Shown here piece after piece: positions 28,189 to 36,727 of a stretch of 64,000 nt of DNA. The notes beneath the pieces are model-generated. The model did no database searches, was not told the origin of the DNA, and saw only the letters and a list, made by a program, of their open reading frames with translations. Made by a program: the position numbers and the translations under genes. The stretch lies in the NCBI RefSeq assembly GCF_963667775.1, contig NZ_OY764015.1, positions 1,505,168-1,569,167 on the forward strand. Direction: 5' to 3'. Within the stretch, counting starts at the first letter, position 1. Each line of letters opens with the position of its first letter. Source of the DNA: an uncultured Trichococcus sp. (lineage in GTDB: Bacteria; Bacillota; Bacilli; Lactobacillales; Aerococcaceae).

Positions 28189-28796
28189 TTACTATTCTCC
28201 TCAAAATTACTAAATAAATCAGTTTCGAGAGATTTAATTATTATTTTTGCTTCTTCAATTTCTCGATTATACCATCCGCTTTTTTTTATGACCTCAATAG
28301 TTTCTGAATCAAATCGGTATTTTATGATTTTAGCAGGTACCCCCACTGCGATAGCATAATCTGGTATGTCGCGTGTAACTACTGCATTCGCTCCAATTAC
28401 AGCACCATCCCCAATCTGGACACCTTGCAAAACAACTACATTAGCTCCACACCAAACGTCATTACCAATAATAGTAGGAGATTTGTTCAGGGAATGATTA
28501 ATCATAGTTTTACTAATTTTTTGACATGTGGTTATAAAATCAATACTGTGTTCTCCTTGGCCAATTTTAACTCCTGGCCCAAAAGAACAGTAATTTCCAA
28601 TGATCGCATTATTAATCATAGTGTATGGACCTAAATAATTGTGATCTCCAATTAATGCATAATCTGCTAAAAATACTCCTTTGGTAAACTTATTACCTGC
28701 CCCATATTCACCATAGACACCTTTTTTCCCTATGAAAATGCGAAATAATCGAAATAATGATTTCATTAAAATGCTCATTACCATTCTCCATTTCAA
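28185..28796 (-). CDS. Hexapeptide-repeat O-acetyltransferase
   Basis: This protein of up to 203 residues has a left-handed beta-helix (residues about 40-165) with VWCGANVVVLQGVQIGDGAVIGANAVVTRDIPDY, as in CatB/xenobiotic and capsule O-acetyltransferases. A start at 28778 (MSILMKSLFRLF) has a better-placed GGAG than the upstream codons. It probably O-acetylates the polymer or a precursor with acetyl-CoA. Confidence 0.75.
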   Translation of the reverse strand: MKWRMVMSILMKSLFRLFRIFIGKKGVYGEYGAGNKFTKGVFLADYALIGDHNYLGPYTMINNAIIGNYCSFGPGVKIGQGEHSIDFITTCQKISKTMINHSLNKSPTIIGNDVWCGANVVVLQGVQIGDGAVIGANAVVTRDIPDYAIAVGVPAKIIKYRFDSETIEVIKKSGWYNREIEEAKIIIKSLETDLFSNFEENSK

Positions 28797-28799
28797 GAT

Positions 28800-30119
28800 T
28801 TACAAACTCCAATAACTATAACCTTTTTCTTTAACTTCATACTTATTAAGTATATTTTTTACATCAATCAAAACTTTTTTATTGTTTTCAAAGCCTCCAA
28901 ATAATGAATCTATTTCTATCCAACTCATATTTTTGAAAATATCATGTGCTACTGCTACAACTAAACAATCTGCATCCTTTACATCTTTCATACCAACTAA
29001 ATCGATATTATATTCGCGTTTAGCCTCATCAATATCCGCCTGCGGGTCCACAATAATTGGCTGTATTCCATAATCTTTAAGACTATTGATGATGTCCACT
29101 ACTTTCGAATTTCTTGTATCAGGCGTATTCTCTTTAAAAGTGATACCTAATATCACTACTTTAGCTTGACTAACAACTTTGTCAGCAAGTATGAGTTTTT
29201 TGATTATTGCATCAGCAACAAACTTACCCATTCCATCATTAATTTTTCTGCCTGAAAGTATTATTTGGCTGTGATAACCTAATTTTTCAGCTTCATATAC
29301 AAAATAATAAGGGTCTACACCTATACAATGTCCACCAACAAGCCCAGGAGTAAATTTAAGTGCATTCCATTTTGTATTCATCGCTTCAATCACTTCATTT
29401 GTATCAATTCCCATGCGATCGAACACCATAGCAAGTTCATTCATAAAAGCAATATTAATATCTCGCTGACTGTTCTCTACCACTTTTGCAGCTTCTGCTA
29501 CTTTAATTGACCCAGCCCTATGAACACCAACTTCAATTACCAGTTCATAAACCTTAGCAATCTCTTCGAGACTTTCCGCATCCATTCCCGATACGATTTT
29601 AATAATATTTTCTAATCTGTGTACTTTATCACCTGGATTGATACGTTCTGGGGAATATCCTACTTTAAAATCCACACCACATATCAATCCAGATTCTTTT
29701 TCAAGAATAGGAATACAAATATCTTCAGTTACTCCAGGATATACAGTTGATTCATATACTACAATAGATCCTTTAGTAAGGTTTCTCCCGACTGTAGCAC
29801 TAGCACTTTCCACCGGCGAGAGATTTGGTGTTTTGTCAGAATTTATAGGCGTTGGAACAGCAATAATATGAAATTTAGACTCTTTTAATCTATTTTCATC
29901 TGATGTAAAATCTACTGTTGTTTGTTTAATTACTTCATCTCCCACTTCACGTGTAGAATCTATACCCGCTTTATATTCATCAATTTTTTTTTGATTAGTA
30001 TCGAAACCAATAACATTAATTTTTTTTGCAAAAGCAACTGCTATGGGCATACCAACGTAACCTAAACCCACTAACGATATTTTTTCTTCTTTATTTAACA
30101 ATTTTTCATACAAAGCCAT
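28800..30119 (-). CDS. UDP-N-acetyl-hexosamine 6-dehydrogenase (TviB/WbpA-like)
   Basis: This is a 439-residue UDP-sugar dehydrogenase that oxidises C6 of a UDP-HexNAc to the uronic acid with NAD. It has VGLGYVGMPIAVAFAKK at the N-terminus, VGYSPERINPGDK, and the active-site Cys in TPGLVGGHCIGVDPYY, followed by FKENTPDTRNSKV. The start at 30119 (MALYEKLL) follows GGAG by eight bases; the upstream glycosyltransferase stops within the same stretch. Similarity favours the TviB type, so a GlcNAcA or GalNAcA residue in the polymer is likely. Confidence 0.82.
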   Translation of the reverse strand: MALYEKLLNKEEKISLVGLGYVGMPIAVAFAKKINVIGFDTNQKKIDEYKAGIDSTREVGDEVIKQTTVDFTSDENRLKESKFHIIAVPTPINSDKTPNLSPVESASATVGRNLTKGSIVVYESTVYPGVTEDICIPILEKESGLICGVDFKVGYSPERINPGDKVHRLENIIKIVSGMDAESLEEIAKVYELVIEVGVHRAGSIKVAEAAKVVENSQRDINIAFMNELAMVFDRMGIDTNEVIEAMNTKWNALKFTPGLVGGHCIGVDPYYFVYEAEKLGYHSQIILSGRKINDGMGKFVADAIIKKLILADKVVSQAKVVILGITFKENTPDTRNSKVVDIINSLKDYGIQPIIVDPQADIDEAKREYNIDLVGMKDVKDADCLVVAVAHDIFKNMSWIEIDSLFGGFENNKKVLIDVKNILNKYEVKEKGYSYWSL

Positions 30120-30120
30120 A

Positions 30121-31041
30121 TCATTCACTCCAATTTCTTCTTGATTTTAATATTTTTAATACAAACCCAGAAACCTCATTGACAAAGTCAAACGGTGAGA
30201 CAAAGAACGCTATAATCCCACTTGCTAAAGCATTAAAGTTCATGTTATTGCGTTTATAAGCCACGACCATCACCGCATAGTGTCTAAATCTAATAAACAT
30301 TTTTTCTTTCATTGACAATCTATCAAAGTAATTTTTTTTGAAATTATATAAATTATTTTCGCCAACAATTTTATTTTTACCTTGAGTTATACCACCTTCT
30401 TTGTGCTTATAAACAATAAGATCACACTTATCAAAATATCCAATATGAAATCCTTTTTCGATTGATTTAAGCATCAAATAGAACTCTTGTCCCATCTTCG
30501 CATCCTCAAATCCACCAATTTCCTTAAGCTTATTAGACTTAAACATGAAAGTTGGCGTGCCAGTAAGATGTTTCATCAAGTGATATTTTAATAGAAATTC
30601 ATTTTCAAAAGAAGGGATATCATGGTATTCTCTAACATCCACTACTTCTTCTTTATCATTATGCATAACCATATTTGTAAATGATAAATCATAATTTCCA
30701 TCAATCATAAATTGAATTTGATTTTCGATTTTTTTCGGTAAATATTTATCGTCATCATCCAGAAAAGTTATATATTCTCCTGTAGCAGATTCAATTCCTT
30801 TATTTCTGGAAAGAGCCCCTCCGACATTCATTTCATTTTCTATATATATAACTTTAATGGAATTAAGTAAATTGACATATTTTTTAACTTCACTTCTGAA
30901 TTCATATGATGATGGACTATCATCAATAATAATAATCTCAAAATCATCGTAAGTTTGACATAAAACTGATTCAACTGCACGTTTAAGAAATTTCACTTCC
31001 CTTTTGTACGTTGGTATAATTACGCTGACTTTTCCCTTCAT
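30121..31041 (-). CDS. GT2-family glycosyltransferase
   Basis: This 306-residue GT-A enzyme has VSVIIPTYKREVKFLKRAVESVLCQTYDDFEIIIIDDSPS at the N-terminus and the DxD motif in YITFLDDDDKYLP, then GQEFYLMLKSI. It probably adds the second sugar of the repeat unit. It lies directly after the priming transferase and is coupled to the dehydrogenase gene. Confidence 0.82.
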   Translation of the reverse strand: MKGKVSVIIPTYKREVKFLKRAVESVLCQTYDDFEIIIIDDSPSSYEFRSEVKKYVNLLNSIKVIYIENEMNVGGALSRNKGIESATGEYITFLDDDDKYLPKKIENQIQFMIDGNYDLSFTNMVMHNDKEEVVDVREYHDIPSFENEFLLKYHLMKHLTGTPTFMFKSNKLKEIGGFEDAKMGQEFYLMLKSIEKGFHIGYFDKCDLIVYKHKEGGITQGKNKIVGENNLYNFKKNYFDRLSMKEKMFIRFRHYAVMVVAYKRNNMNFNALASGIIAFFVSPFDFVNEVSGFVLKILKSRRNWSE

Positions 31042-31148
31042 ATTTCAATTACCATCTCTTTTTTACTCCTTTTTCAAATAATTTATTATTTCAAATTTTA
31101 TTTTGAATAAAACTGACATAGAAATAACAAACTAGACTTTATGTTAAA

Positions 31149-31754
31149 TTAATTTTGTTCTAATGAACCTGTGCCGCCTTCAACAACGCCATCGCTTTTC
31201 AAAACGCTTGTAATGGTTCCGACAAAGCATTTCACATCGAAAGCGAAATTCATTTGTTGGATGTACTCTCCATCCAACTCAGATTTAACAGTAATTGGCA
31301 GTTCATCGCGACCATTGATTTGAGCCCAACCGGTCAAGCCAGGGCGAACATCATTTGCGTTGTATTTATCTCTTTCAGCAATCAGGTCGTACTGATTCCA
31401 CAATGCCGGGCGTGGTCCAATGATGGACATCTCGCCTTTGATGATGTTGAAGATTTGTGGCAGTTCATCCAGGCTTGTTTTTCTCAGAAACTTACCGACC
31501 TTTGTGATGTACTGATCAGGGTTTTCTAACAGGTGCGTTGGGGTATCTTTAGGTGTATCAATACGCATCGTACGGAACTTCAAGATATTGAAGTGGGTTT
31601 TGTTGACGCCGACTCTCTTTTGTTTGAAGAAGATAGGTCCTGGTGTATCTAATTTTATTGCGATAAATAAAATTAAGAACACTGGCGATAAAATGACTGC
31701 AGCCAATACCGAAAGAACAAGATCAATTACTCTTTTTGCCTTCAAATATTTCAT
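31149..31754 (-). CDS. Priming undecaprenyl-phosphate sugar phosphotransferase
   Basis: This 201-residue short-form bacterial sugar transferase (PglC/WcaJ C-terminal type) has one N-terminal membrane helix (residues 9-30), then ILKFRTMR, RKTSLDELPQIFNI, IIGPRPALW and VRPGLTGWAQINGR. It transfers a sugar-1-phosphate to undecaprenyl phosphate, starting repeat-unit synthesis. It is the first gene of the polysaccharide operon in the window. No Wzz/CpsC, kinase or LytR-type gene precedes it here, which is unusual for Gram-positive capsule loci. Confidence 0.85.
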   Translation of the reverse strand: MKYLKAKRVIDLVLSVLAAVILSPVFLILFIAIKLDTPGPIFFKQKRVGVNKTHFNILKFRTMRIDTPKDTPTHLLENPDQYITKVGKFLRKTSLDELPQIFNIIKGEMSIIGPRPALWNQYDLIAERDKYNANDVRPGLTGWAQINGRDELPITVKSELDGEYIQQMNFAFDVKCFVGTITSVLKSDGVVEGGTGSLEQN

Positions 31755-32157
31755 AAAGCACCCCTATAACTATTTTTTTCTTCTTATAATTGCGTCTAAG
31801 ATATTATCATATAAAGAAAATATCTTTCAGTATTTTTAATAATAACATTTCTATACCCGCTTTTGCACAAAAATCGAAGTTTTTTTGAAGTTTTACTTAA
31901 AATTTACTTTTAAAAGCCGAATAATAAGAAAGCAACCGAATACATTATGAAGAAAGTGTGAATTAACGCTTATCCATTTCTTATTTCGATTGCGGAAACT
32001 GGAATAAAAGATTAATTACGATTTAGTATTTTTAAGAATTGCACTGTTCTCATATTTAATATTCTGTATTATACAATTTCCATTCGAAAGTATCGCTTTG
32101 TTAATTCTTTCTTGCAAACCATACCCTCTATTATAATCCTTTTCTGACCGATTTTTT
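31755..32157. other. AT-rich leader upstream of the polysaccharide operon
   Basis: About 400 bases without a gene. It should hold the operon promoter; on the minus strand GATAAT near 31810 with CTGAAA 17 bases upstream is a weak candidate. No terminator-like or riboswitch-like structure was recognised. Confidence 0.3.
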
Positions 32158-32189
32158 ATTTTATATTCCAATAATCATAATTTCAGGTA

Positions 32190-32560
32190 ACACTTTTCCG
32201 GAAAGATGTTTACCTCCGGTTAAGACAGCTCCGATAGAGGTGCGCTGTTTGCGCGCCACTCTGCTCCGTCCAACAGTCGCTCGGCGGATGTAGAATAACT
32301 GGCGTAGCCTGTTCTCCGGAGGGTATGGCTTTATCGGAGGTAGCGTGATTATCAAGCAACGAGTGACTATTTTAAGATAAGGAAAGTTAAAAGCCAGTTC
32401 AATGACTGGCCCAAACTAACCCCATTTTGAAAGGCTGTAAGCCAGCCATCGGGTAAATGACATTTTTACTCTACTGTGCTCCGACGAACCCCCTATTCGT
32501 CGGAGGTGGTCATAGGTGCAGTACCCTTCAGTTGCGACAGAAATCGAAACAATGCGTTGA
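32190..32560. repeat. Short cluster of CTCCG/CGGAG palindromic modules
   Basis: Modules such as CTCCGGTTAAGACAG, CTCCGATAGAGG, TTCTCCGGAGG...ATCGGAGG and CTCCGACGAACC...CGTCGGAG (32479-32505) recur between the polysaccharide locus and the YhcH gene. They are shorter and more degenerate than the later arrays. Confidence 0.55.
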
Positions 32561-32637
32561 AAGCCTATTCAATCGGAGGAATCTCCCCTATACTGGTACT
32601 ATTGATTCACAATCGAACGGACGGAGGAATATTTTTT

Positions 32638-33084
32638 ATGATCATTGATGCATTGGTAAATATGGATTTCTATAAGAATTTGAACGAGTCACTGTATAAG
32701 GGACTGAGGTTTTTAAGAGAAACGGATTTGGCAGCTTTACCTGTAGGGCGCTACGAAATCGAGGGTGATGCGGTGTTCGCGCTCGTGCAGGAGTACGAGA
32801 CGCATCTGCCGGAGGAATGTCGCTGGGAAGCGCACTACACGTATACGGACATCCAGTACATCGTGGAAGGTAGCGAAAAGATGGGCTGGAAAGCGCTGGA
32901 TGGCGTCGTGAAGACAGAGGATCGCCCTGAAGATGATGTCTACTTCTTCGATGCGGAAGGCGACCATTTCGTACTGCATGCGGGACAGTTCGCGGTGTTC
33001 GCGCCACAGGATGCCCACCGACCGGGTTTGGCGGTAGATGAACCGGCACCGGTCAAGAAGGTTGTTGTGAAAGTAAAAATGTAA
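32638..33084 (+). CDS. YhcH/YjgK/YiaL-family protein
   Basis: This 148-residue protein starts MIIDALVNMDFYKNLN. The start is set by GGAGGA ten bases upstream; a longer frame has no site. The family (DUF386) is a cupin-like fold. Here WEAHYTYTDIQYIVEG and FVLHAGQFAVFAPQDAHRPGL carry the His and Asp/Glu residues that bind metal. NanQ/YhcH members act as sugar anomerases or isomerases, notably for N-acetylneuraminate. A role linked to the nearby nonulosonic acid genes is possible but unproven. A terminator follows. Confidence 0.85.
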   Translation: MIIDALVNMDFYKNLNESLYKGLRFLRETDLAALPVGRYEIEGDAVFALVQEYETHLPEECRWEAHYTYTDIQYIVEGSEKMGWKALDGVVKTEDRPEDDVYFFDAEGDHFVLHAGQFAVFAPQDAHRPGLAVDEPAPVKKVVVKVKM

Positions 33085-33089
33085 TGCCA

Positions 33090-33140
33090 AAGAAGCCAGA
33101 ACCGGAGTTGCTCGCGCAATCACGGTTCTGGCTTCTTTTT
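33090..33140 (+). terminator. Rho-independent terminator after the YhcH-family gene
   Basis: AAGAAGCCAGAACCG (33090-33104) pairs perfectly with CGGTTCTGGCTTCTT (33123-33137), followed by a T-run. The stem is symmetrical and may also serve the convergent uvsE gene. Confidence 0.85.
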
Positions 33141-33191
33141 GATTATCTTGGAAGTGCAAATAGCCTAGAAACATTTCCCTCCGGATGCTTT

Positions 33192-34457
33192 TCAATCCAA
33201 GTAAAAATACAACGACTGCAACAGATACTCTGATTCATATTTTTGCGCCAATCTGAAAAGGTGCCGTTTCAGGGTCGCGCGCGTTCCGCCGCCGGTGCCG
33301 GTGCGGAAATTCGCAAGATTCTTTTCGTACTGTCTGCGTTCGGCATCGGTCGCGTGCTTTTTAAAGTAGCCCCAGACATGGGCTGCGGCGTTTTCGGCGT
33401 ACCCGGGGTGGAGTTCTTCGGCGAAGGCGGAATCGATCAAGCGATAAAATTCTTGGACCGGATAGACCTCCTTGTCCTTCAGCAGCGTGCGGATGGCCTG
33501 ATAGATCGTGGGCGACTTTTCTAGGATGGTGTACTTGTAGCGGCCCCACTCTTTTTCCAGCAGCACTGGTTTTGGCGCGTTTGTGGTCGCGTTCTGGCAT
33601 TTTATGGCGGAGAGGTTTTTGTCCTTCACTTCCAGCATGATGTCGATCTGTTTGTCCTCCAACTGTTCGTGGAAGGTCAGGAAAGTCTCCAAGTCGATCG
33701 TATCGATGTGGGCGCCCGGCCGTTTGCCTAGCGCCTGCTGGGAGTAATGAATTTTCTGGTTGCCGTCCGCTGCTTTCCAAGTTTTTTTGGCTTCGGCAAT
33801 CCAGTATAGGTCGGTACCTCCTGATGGCGGTGGGGTGATGGCATGGTGCAGGTTGTCGTAGACGGCCGGGATCTGGAGTCGATGCGCCAGTTCGAGGACC
33901 TCTTCGATATTGTAGAGCCTGTCGTCATTCTCGATGATGAGCCGATTTTGGACAGCTTCCGGAAGGCGGTGGAAATTCTGTTCGAAGCGCTCAAGTGCTT
34001 CTTTTTTATCACCGTAGATGCCGCCGACATGCAGGACGATTTTGTGCTGATTGTCGACGCCCAGACACTTCAGCATTTTGGCGTGGTACGCGAGATCGAG
34101 GATAGCGCGCGCCACGACATCTTCGTCGGGCGAATTCAGGACGGTGTATTGGCCCGGATGGAACGACACCCGTATGCCGCTCTTCCGGATCTTCGCGCCG
34201 ATGTGCTGGAAGGCTTCGGCGTGGATGTCCCACCAGGGGAGCGCGTTGACCGGGCTGGAGCCGAACGGGATCAGGTCCGAGCTGATGCGGAACAGTTTGA
34301 TGTTGTTCTTGCGGTTGTAGTCGATCATCTTCTCCAGCGCGGCCAGATTATGCGCGGTCACCTCCGTCAACTTTTCCGGGTTCGCATTGCGTTGCATGAC
34401 ACTGCGGATATTGGTGTTGGGTGTGCCGATGTTGAGGCAGGCATAGCCGATGGACAT
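33192..34457 (-). CDS. uvsE: UV damage endonuclease UvsE
   Basis: This 421-residue TIM-barrel endonuclease (UVDE family) incises 5' of UV photoproducts. Metal-ligand segments are seen in order: VSFHPGQYTVLNSP, IVLHVGGIYGDK, RLIIENDDRLYN, VYDNLHHAI and IDIMLEVKDKN. The C-terminal 100 residues are a helical extension. The start at 34457 has GAAGGGA upstream. A diverged 5' fragment of a second uvsE lies at 38932-39136, so this copy may be a replacement. Confidence 0.88.
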   Translation of the reverse strand: MSIGYACLNIGTPNTNIRSVMQRNANPEKLTEVTAHNLAALEKMIDYNRKNNIKLFRISSDLIPFGSSPVNALPWWDIHAEAFQHIGAKIRKSGIRVSFHPGQYTVLNSPDEDVVARAILDLAYHAKMLKCLGVDNQHKIVLHVGGIYGDKKEALERFEQNFHRLPEAVQNRLIIENDDRLYNIEEVLELAHRLQIPAVYDNLHHAITPPPSGGTDLYWIAEAKKTWKAADGNQKIHYSQQALGKRPGAHIDTIDLETFLTFHEQLEDKQIDIMLEVKDKNLSAIKCQNATTNAPKPVLLEKEWGRYKYTILEKSPTIYQAIRTLLKDKEVYPVQEFYRLIDSAFAEELHPGYAENAAAHVWGYFKKHATDAERRQYEKNLANFRTGTGGGTRATLKRHLFRLAQKYESEYLLQSLYFYLD

Positions 34458-34648
34458 TTCATTCTCCCTTCACAGTTCTCATATATTTTCAGAGTTTAAC
34501 TTCTAATTGACAAAATTTTCATATTCAGCAATCCTAAATAAATTAATTATACAATTCTCACCAAACTATTTATAGAGCACGATATAAAGACTTGCATGCA
34601 AATCAAGGACTCCCAAATAAAAAAATCATAGTCTAGCCACTAGTATAG

Positions 34649-34677
34649 TTTACCTTAGCTTTTTTTGTTAATATGGT
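34649..34677 (+). promoter_or_regulatory. Candidate promoter of the Septu-like operon
   Basis: TTTACC at 34649-34654 and TATGGT at 34672-34677 are separated by 17 bases and lie 40 bases upstream of the ATPase start. Confidence 0.4.
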
Positions 34678-34717
34678 AATGAGAAAGTGAATATTGCTAA
34701 TCACAAGGAGGCCCTCA

Positions 34718-36022
34718 ATGAAAGTTAGATCAATGAATTTAATTAACTTTAGATGCTTTGAAGAAACCACAGTAAATTTCAATGAACATTACAATGTATT
34801 TGTAGGAAATAACGGAGCAGGTAAATCCACTATTTTGGATGCTCTAGCCATCGGTGTGGGGAGTTTTTTATCTGGTTTTTCAGCGGTAAAAGGCAGCACT
34901 ATCCACATTGAAGACGCAACATACAAGACTACCAAACTTGGTAGTCGAATTGAATGGAGCTACAAATTCCCGGTAGAAATAAGTATAAATGGTGAAATTA
35001 TGTCAGAAAACATGATTTGGAAGCGCTCATTAAACGGAATCGGAAGAAGGACAACTTATGGCGACGCAAAAAATATCATTTCTGTAGCAAGTAGGCTACA
35101 AGACGAAATTAAACAAGATGATATAGATACAATACTTCCCATAATTGCGTATTACGGAACTGGAAGATTGTGGATGCAGAAGAAACAAAAAAGGGTTGTG
35201 CCATCGAAATCAAAAAAATGGAACAGATTGGACGGTTATCAAGATTGCCTTGATGTCGCTTCAAATGAAAAGTTAATGATGAACTGGTTTATGGCAATGA
35301 CCTTTATTCAACTCCAAGAGAATGAAACTGTACCTGAATTAGAGGCTGTAAAAAATGCTATGGAAACTTGTTATAAGAACAGCAATCCAAACATTGAAGA
35401 AGTTAACATACGGTACAGTGTTAAAAATAGTGAAATGGAAATAATCGTTCGTAACAACCAAGGTAAAGTAGACGTTCTCCCTTTAAAATCTCTTAGTGAT
35501 GGGATAAAAAGTACTATCAGTATGGTCGGAGATATTGCATATCGAATGGCAGTACTAAATCCTCAACTGTTAAACAATATTTTGACTACTCCAGGGGTAA
35601 TTATGATAGATGAGATAGATATGCATTTACATCCAGAATGGCAAAAAAAGATTATTCATGATTTGACTACTATATTCCCAAATGCCCAATTTTTCTTTAC
35701 CACCCATTCCCCCAGTGTTCTTGCTAATGTAGAAAGTAAACACGTTCAAATTCTTGAAGAGCATCAAATATATCCACCATCTCGCAATACTTATGGCAGT
35801 AATGTAGACGAAATACTAATAGAGGTTATGAAGAGTGATGTAAAACCTCAAGATATTTCTTCTTTGATCGAACAATTTGATGAAGAAATTGATAATCATA
35901 ATTTAAAAAAAGCAAAGGATATCTTAAATAAAATGGTAACAAAATTAGGAGAGAACAACTCAGATGTTATAAAAGCCCAGATTGAGATAGACCTTTTAGA
36001 AATGGATGACGACATTTTATGA
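34718..36022 (+). CDS. AAA/ABC-type ATPase, Septu PtuA-like
   Basis: This is a 434-residue ATPase. The ATG at 34718 is chosen because AAGGAGG lies seven bases upstream. Motifs: Walker A FVGNNGAGKSTILDALA (about residues 30-46), signature region PLKSLSDGIKSTISMVGDIAYRM, Walker B VIMIDEIDMHLHPEW, H-loop FFFTTHSPSVLANVES. The C-terminal helical segment (DEILIEVMKSDVKPQD...) is typical of ATPases paired with HNH nucleases in Septu and retron systems. It overlaps the HNH gene by ATGA. PtuA and PtuB together restrict phage by degrading nucleic acid; this is known for the family and inferred here. Confidence 0.8.
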   Translation: MKVRSMNLINFRCFEETTVNFNEHYNVFVGNNGAGKSTILDALAIGVGSFLSGFSAVKGSTIHIEDATYKTTKLGSRIEWSYKFPVEISINGEIMSENMIWKRSLNGIGRRTTYGDAKNIISVASRLQDEIKQDDIDTILPIIAYYGTGRLWMQKKQKRVVPSKSKKWNRLDGYQDCLDVASNEKLMMNWFMAMTFIQLQENETVPELEAVKNAMETCYKNSNPNIEEVNIRYSVKNSEMEIIVRNNQGKVDVLPLKSLSDGIKSTISMVGDIAYRMAVLNPQLLNNILTTPGVIMIDEIDMHLHPEWQKKIIHDLTTIFPNAQFFFTTHSPSVLANVESKHVQILEEHQIYPPSRNTYGSNVDEILIEVMKSDVKPQDISSLIEQFDEEIDNHNLKKAKDILNKMVTKLGENNSDVIKAQIEIDLLEMDDDIL

Positions 36023-36666
36023 TACATATTACAAAAAATACCGAACCCATGACTTACAGAAGGTATTGTTCTAACCATGATGCTGCCTTTGATAATATGG
36101 ATTCGCCTGTTAAATTGTCGTTAAAAAAGCGCTTACTAGAAGAACAAGGGAGTCTATGCGCCTATTGTATGAGTCGGATTAATTTAAGTAACATGAAGGT
36201 AGAACATTATGTACCTCGTTCTGAAATAAACGATTTAGTCTATAGTAACTTATTGGCCGTGTGCAAAGGCAATGAAGGCAAAGGCCCGCTAGAACAAACA
36301 TGTGATACACAGAAAGGCAACCAACTATTAACATTAAATCCTCAAAATCCATTACACATGCAAACTATCAAATATAGCAGGAATGGGACAATATCATCTG
36401 AAAACCTTGCCTGGAATTCAGAAATAAATAATATATTGAATTTGAACTGCAAAAAAGGACATTTAATAAATGAACGTCGAAGGACTTTAGATGCTTTTAA
36501 AGAAGTCTTAAGCAAACAGTATAAACACGACTTCAAGAAAGTTCCTTTATCTAAAATGTTAAATGATTATATTAACAAAAAAAATACCGGTCCATATCCA
36601 CCTTATGTGGGAATAATTATATGGTATTTACAAGATAGAATTTCACGATGTAACAATCAGTGCTAA
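36019..36666 (+). CDS. HNH endonuclease, Septu PtuB-like
   Basis: This 215-residue protein has an HNH core near residues 45-90: GSLCAYCMSRI, NMKVEHYVPRS (catalytic His) and NLLAVCKGNEG, with CDTQKGN closing a probable zinc site. This pattern matches the TIGR02646-type HNH proteins that follow AAA ATPases in Septu systems. It is translationally coupled to the ATPase gene. The C-terminus (YPPYVGIIIWYLQDR) is family-typical. A terminator follows, into which an IS1380 element has inserted. Confidence 0.8.
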   Translation: MIHITKNTEPMTYRRYCSNHDAAFDNMDSPVKLSLKKRLLEEQGSLCAYCMSRINLSNMKVEHYVPRSEINDLVYSNLLAVCKGNEGKGPLEQTCDTQKGNQLLTLNPQNPLHMQTIKYSRNGTISSENLAWNSEINNILNLNCKKGHLINERRRTLDAFKEVLSKQYKHDFKKVPLSKMLNDYINKKNTGPYPPYVGIIIWYLQDRISRCNNQC

Positions 36667-36680
36667 ACAGTTATAAACAA

Positions 36681-36727
36681 AAAAAGTCTTCTCAACATCT
36701 TAATAATGAGTTGAGGAGACTTTTTTT
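36681..36727 (+). terminator. Terminator of the Septu-like operon, T-run cut by an IS
   Basis: AAGTCTTCTCAAC pairs with GTTGAGGAGACTT (one G-T pair) and is followed by seven T residues ending exactly at the IS1380 left end (36728). Confidence 0.8.

Noticed and set aside
32476-32637. N-terminal extension of the YhcH-family protein
   Set aside because: It translates the repeat module and lacks a ribosome site; the ATG at 32638 matches the family start.
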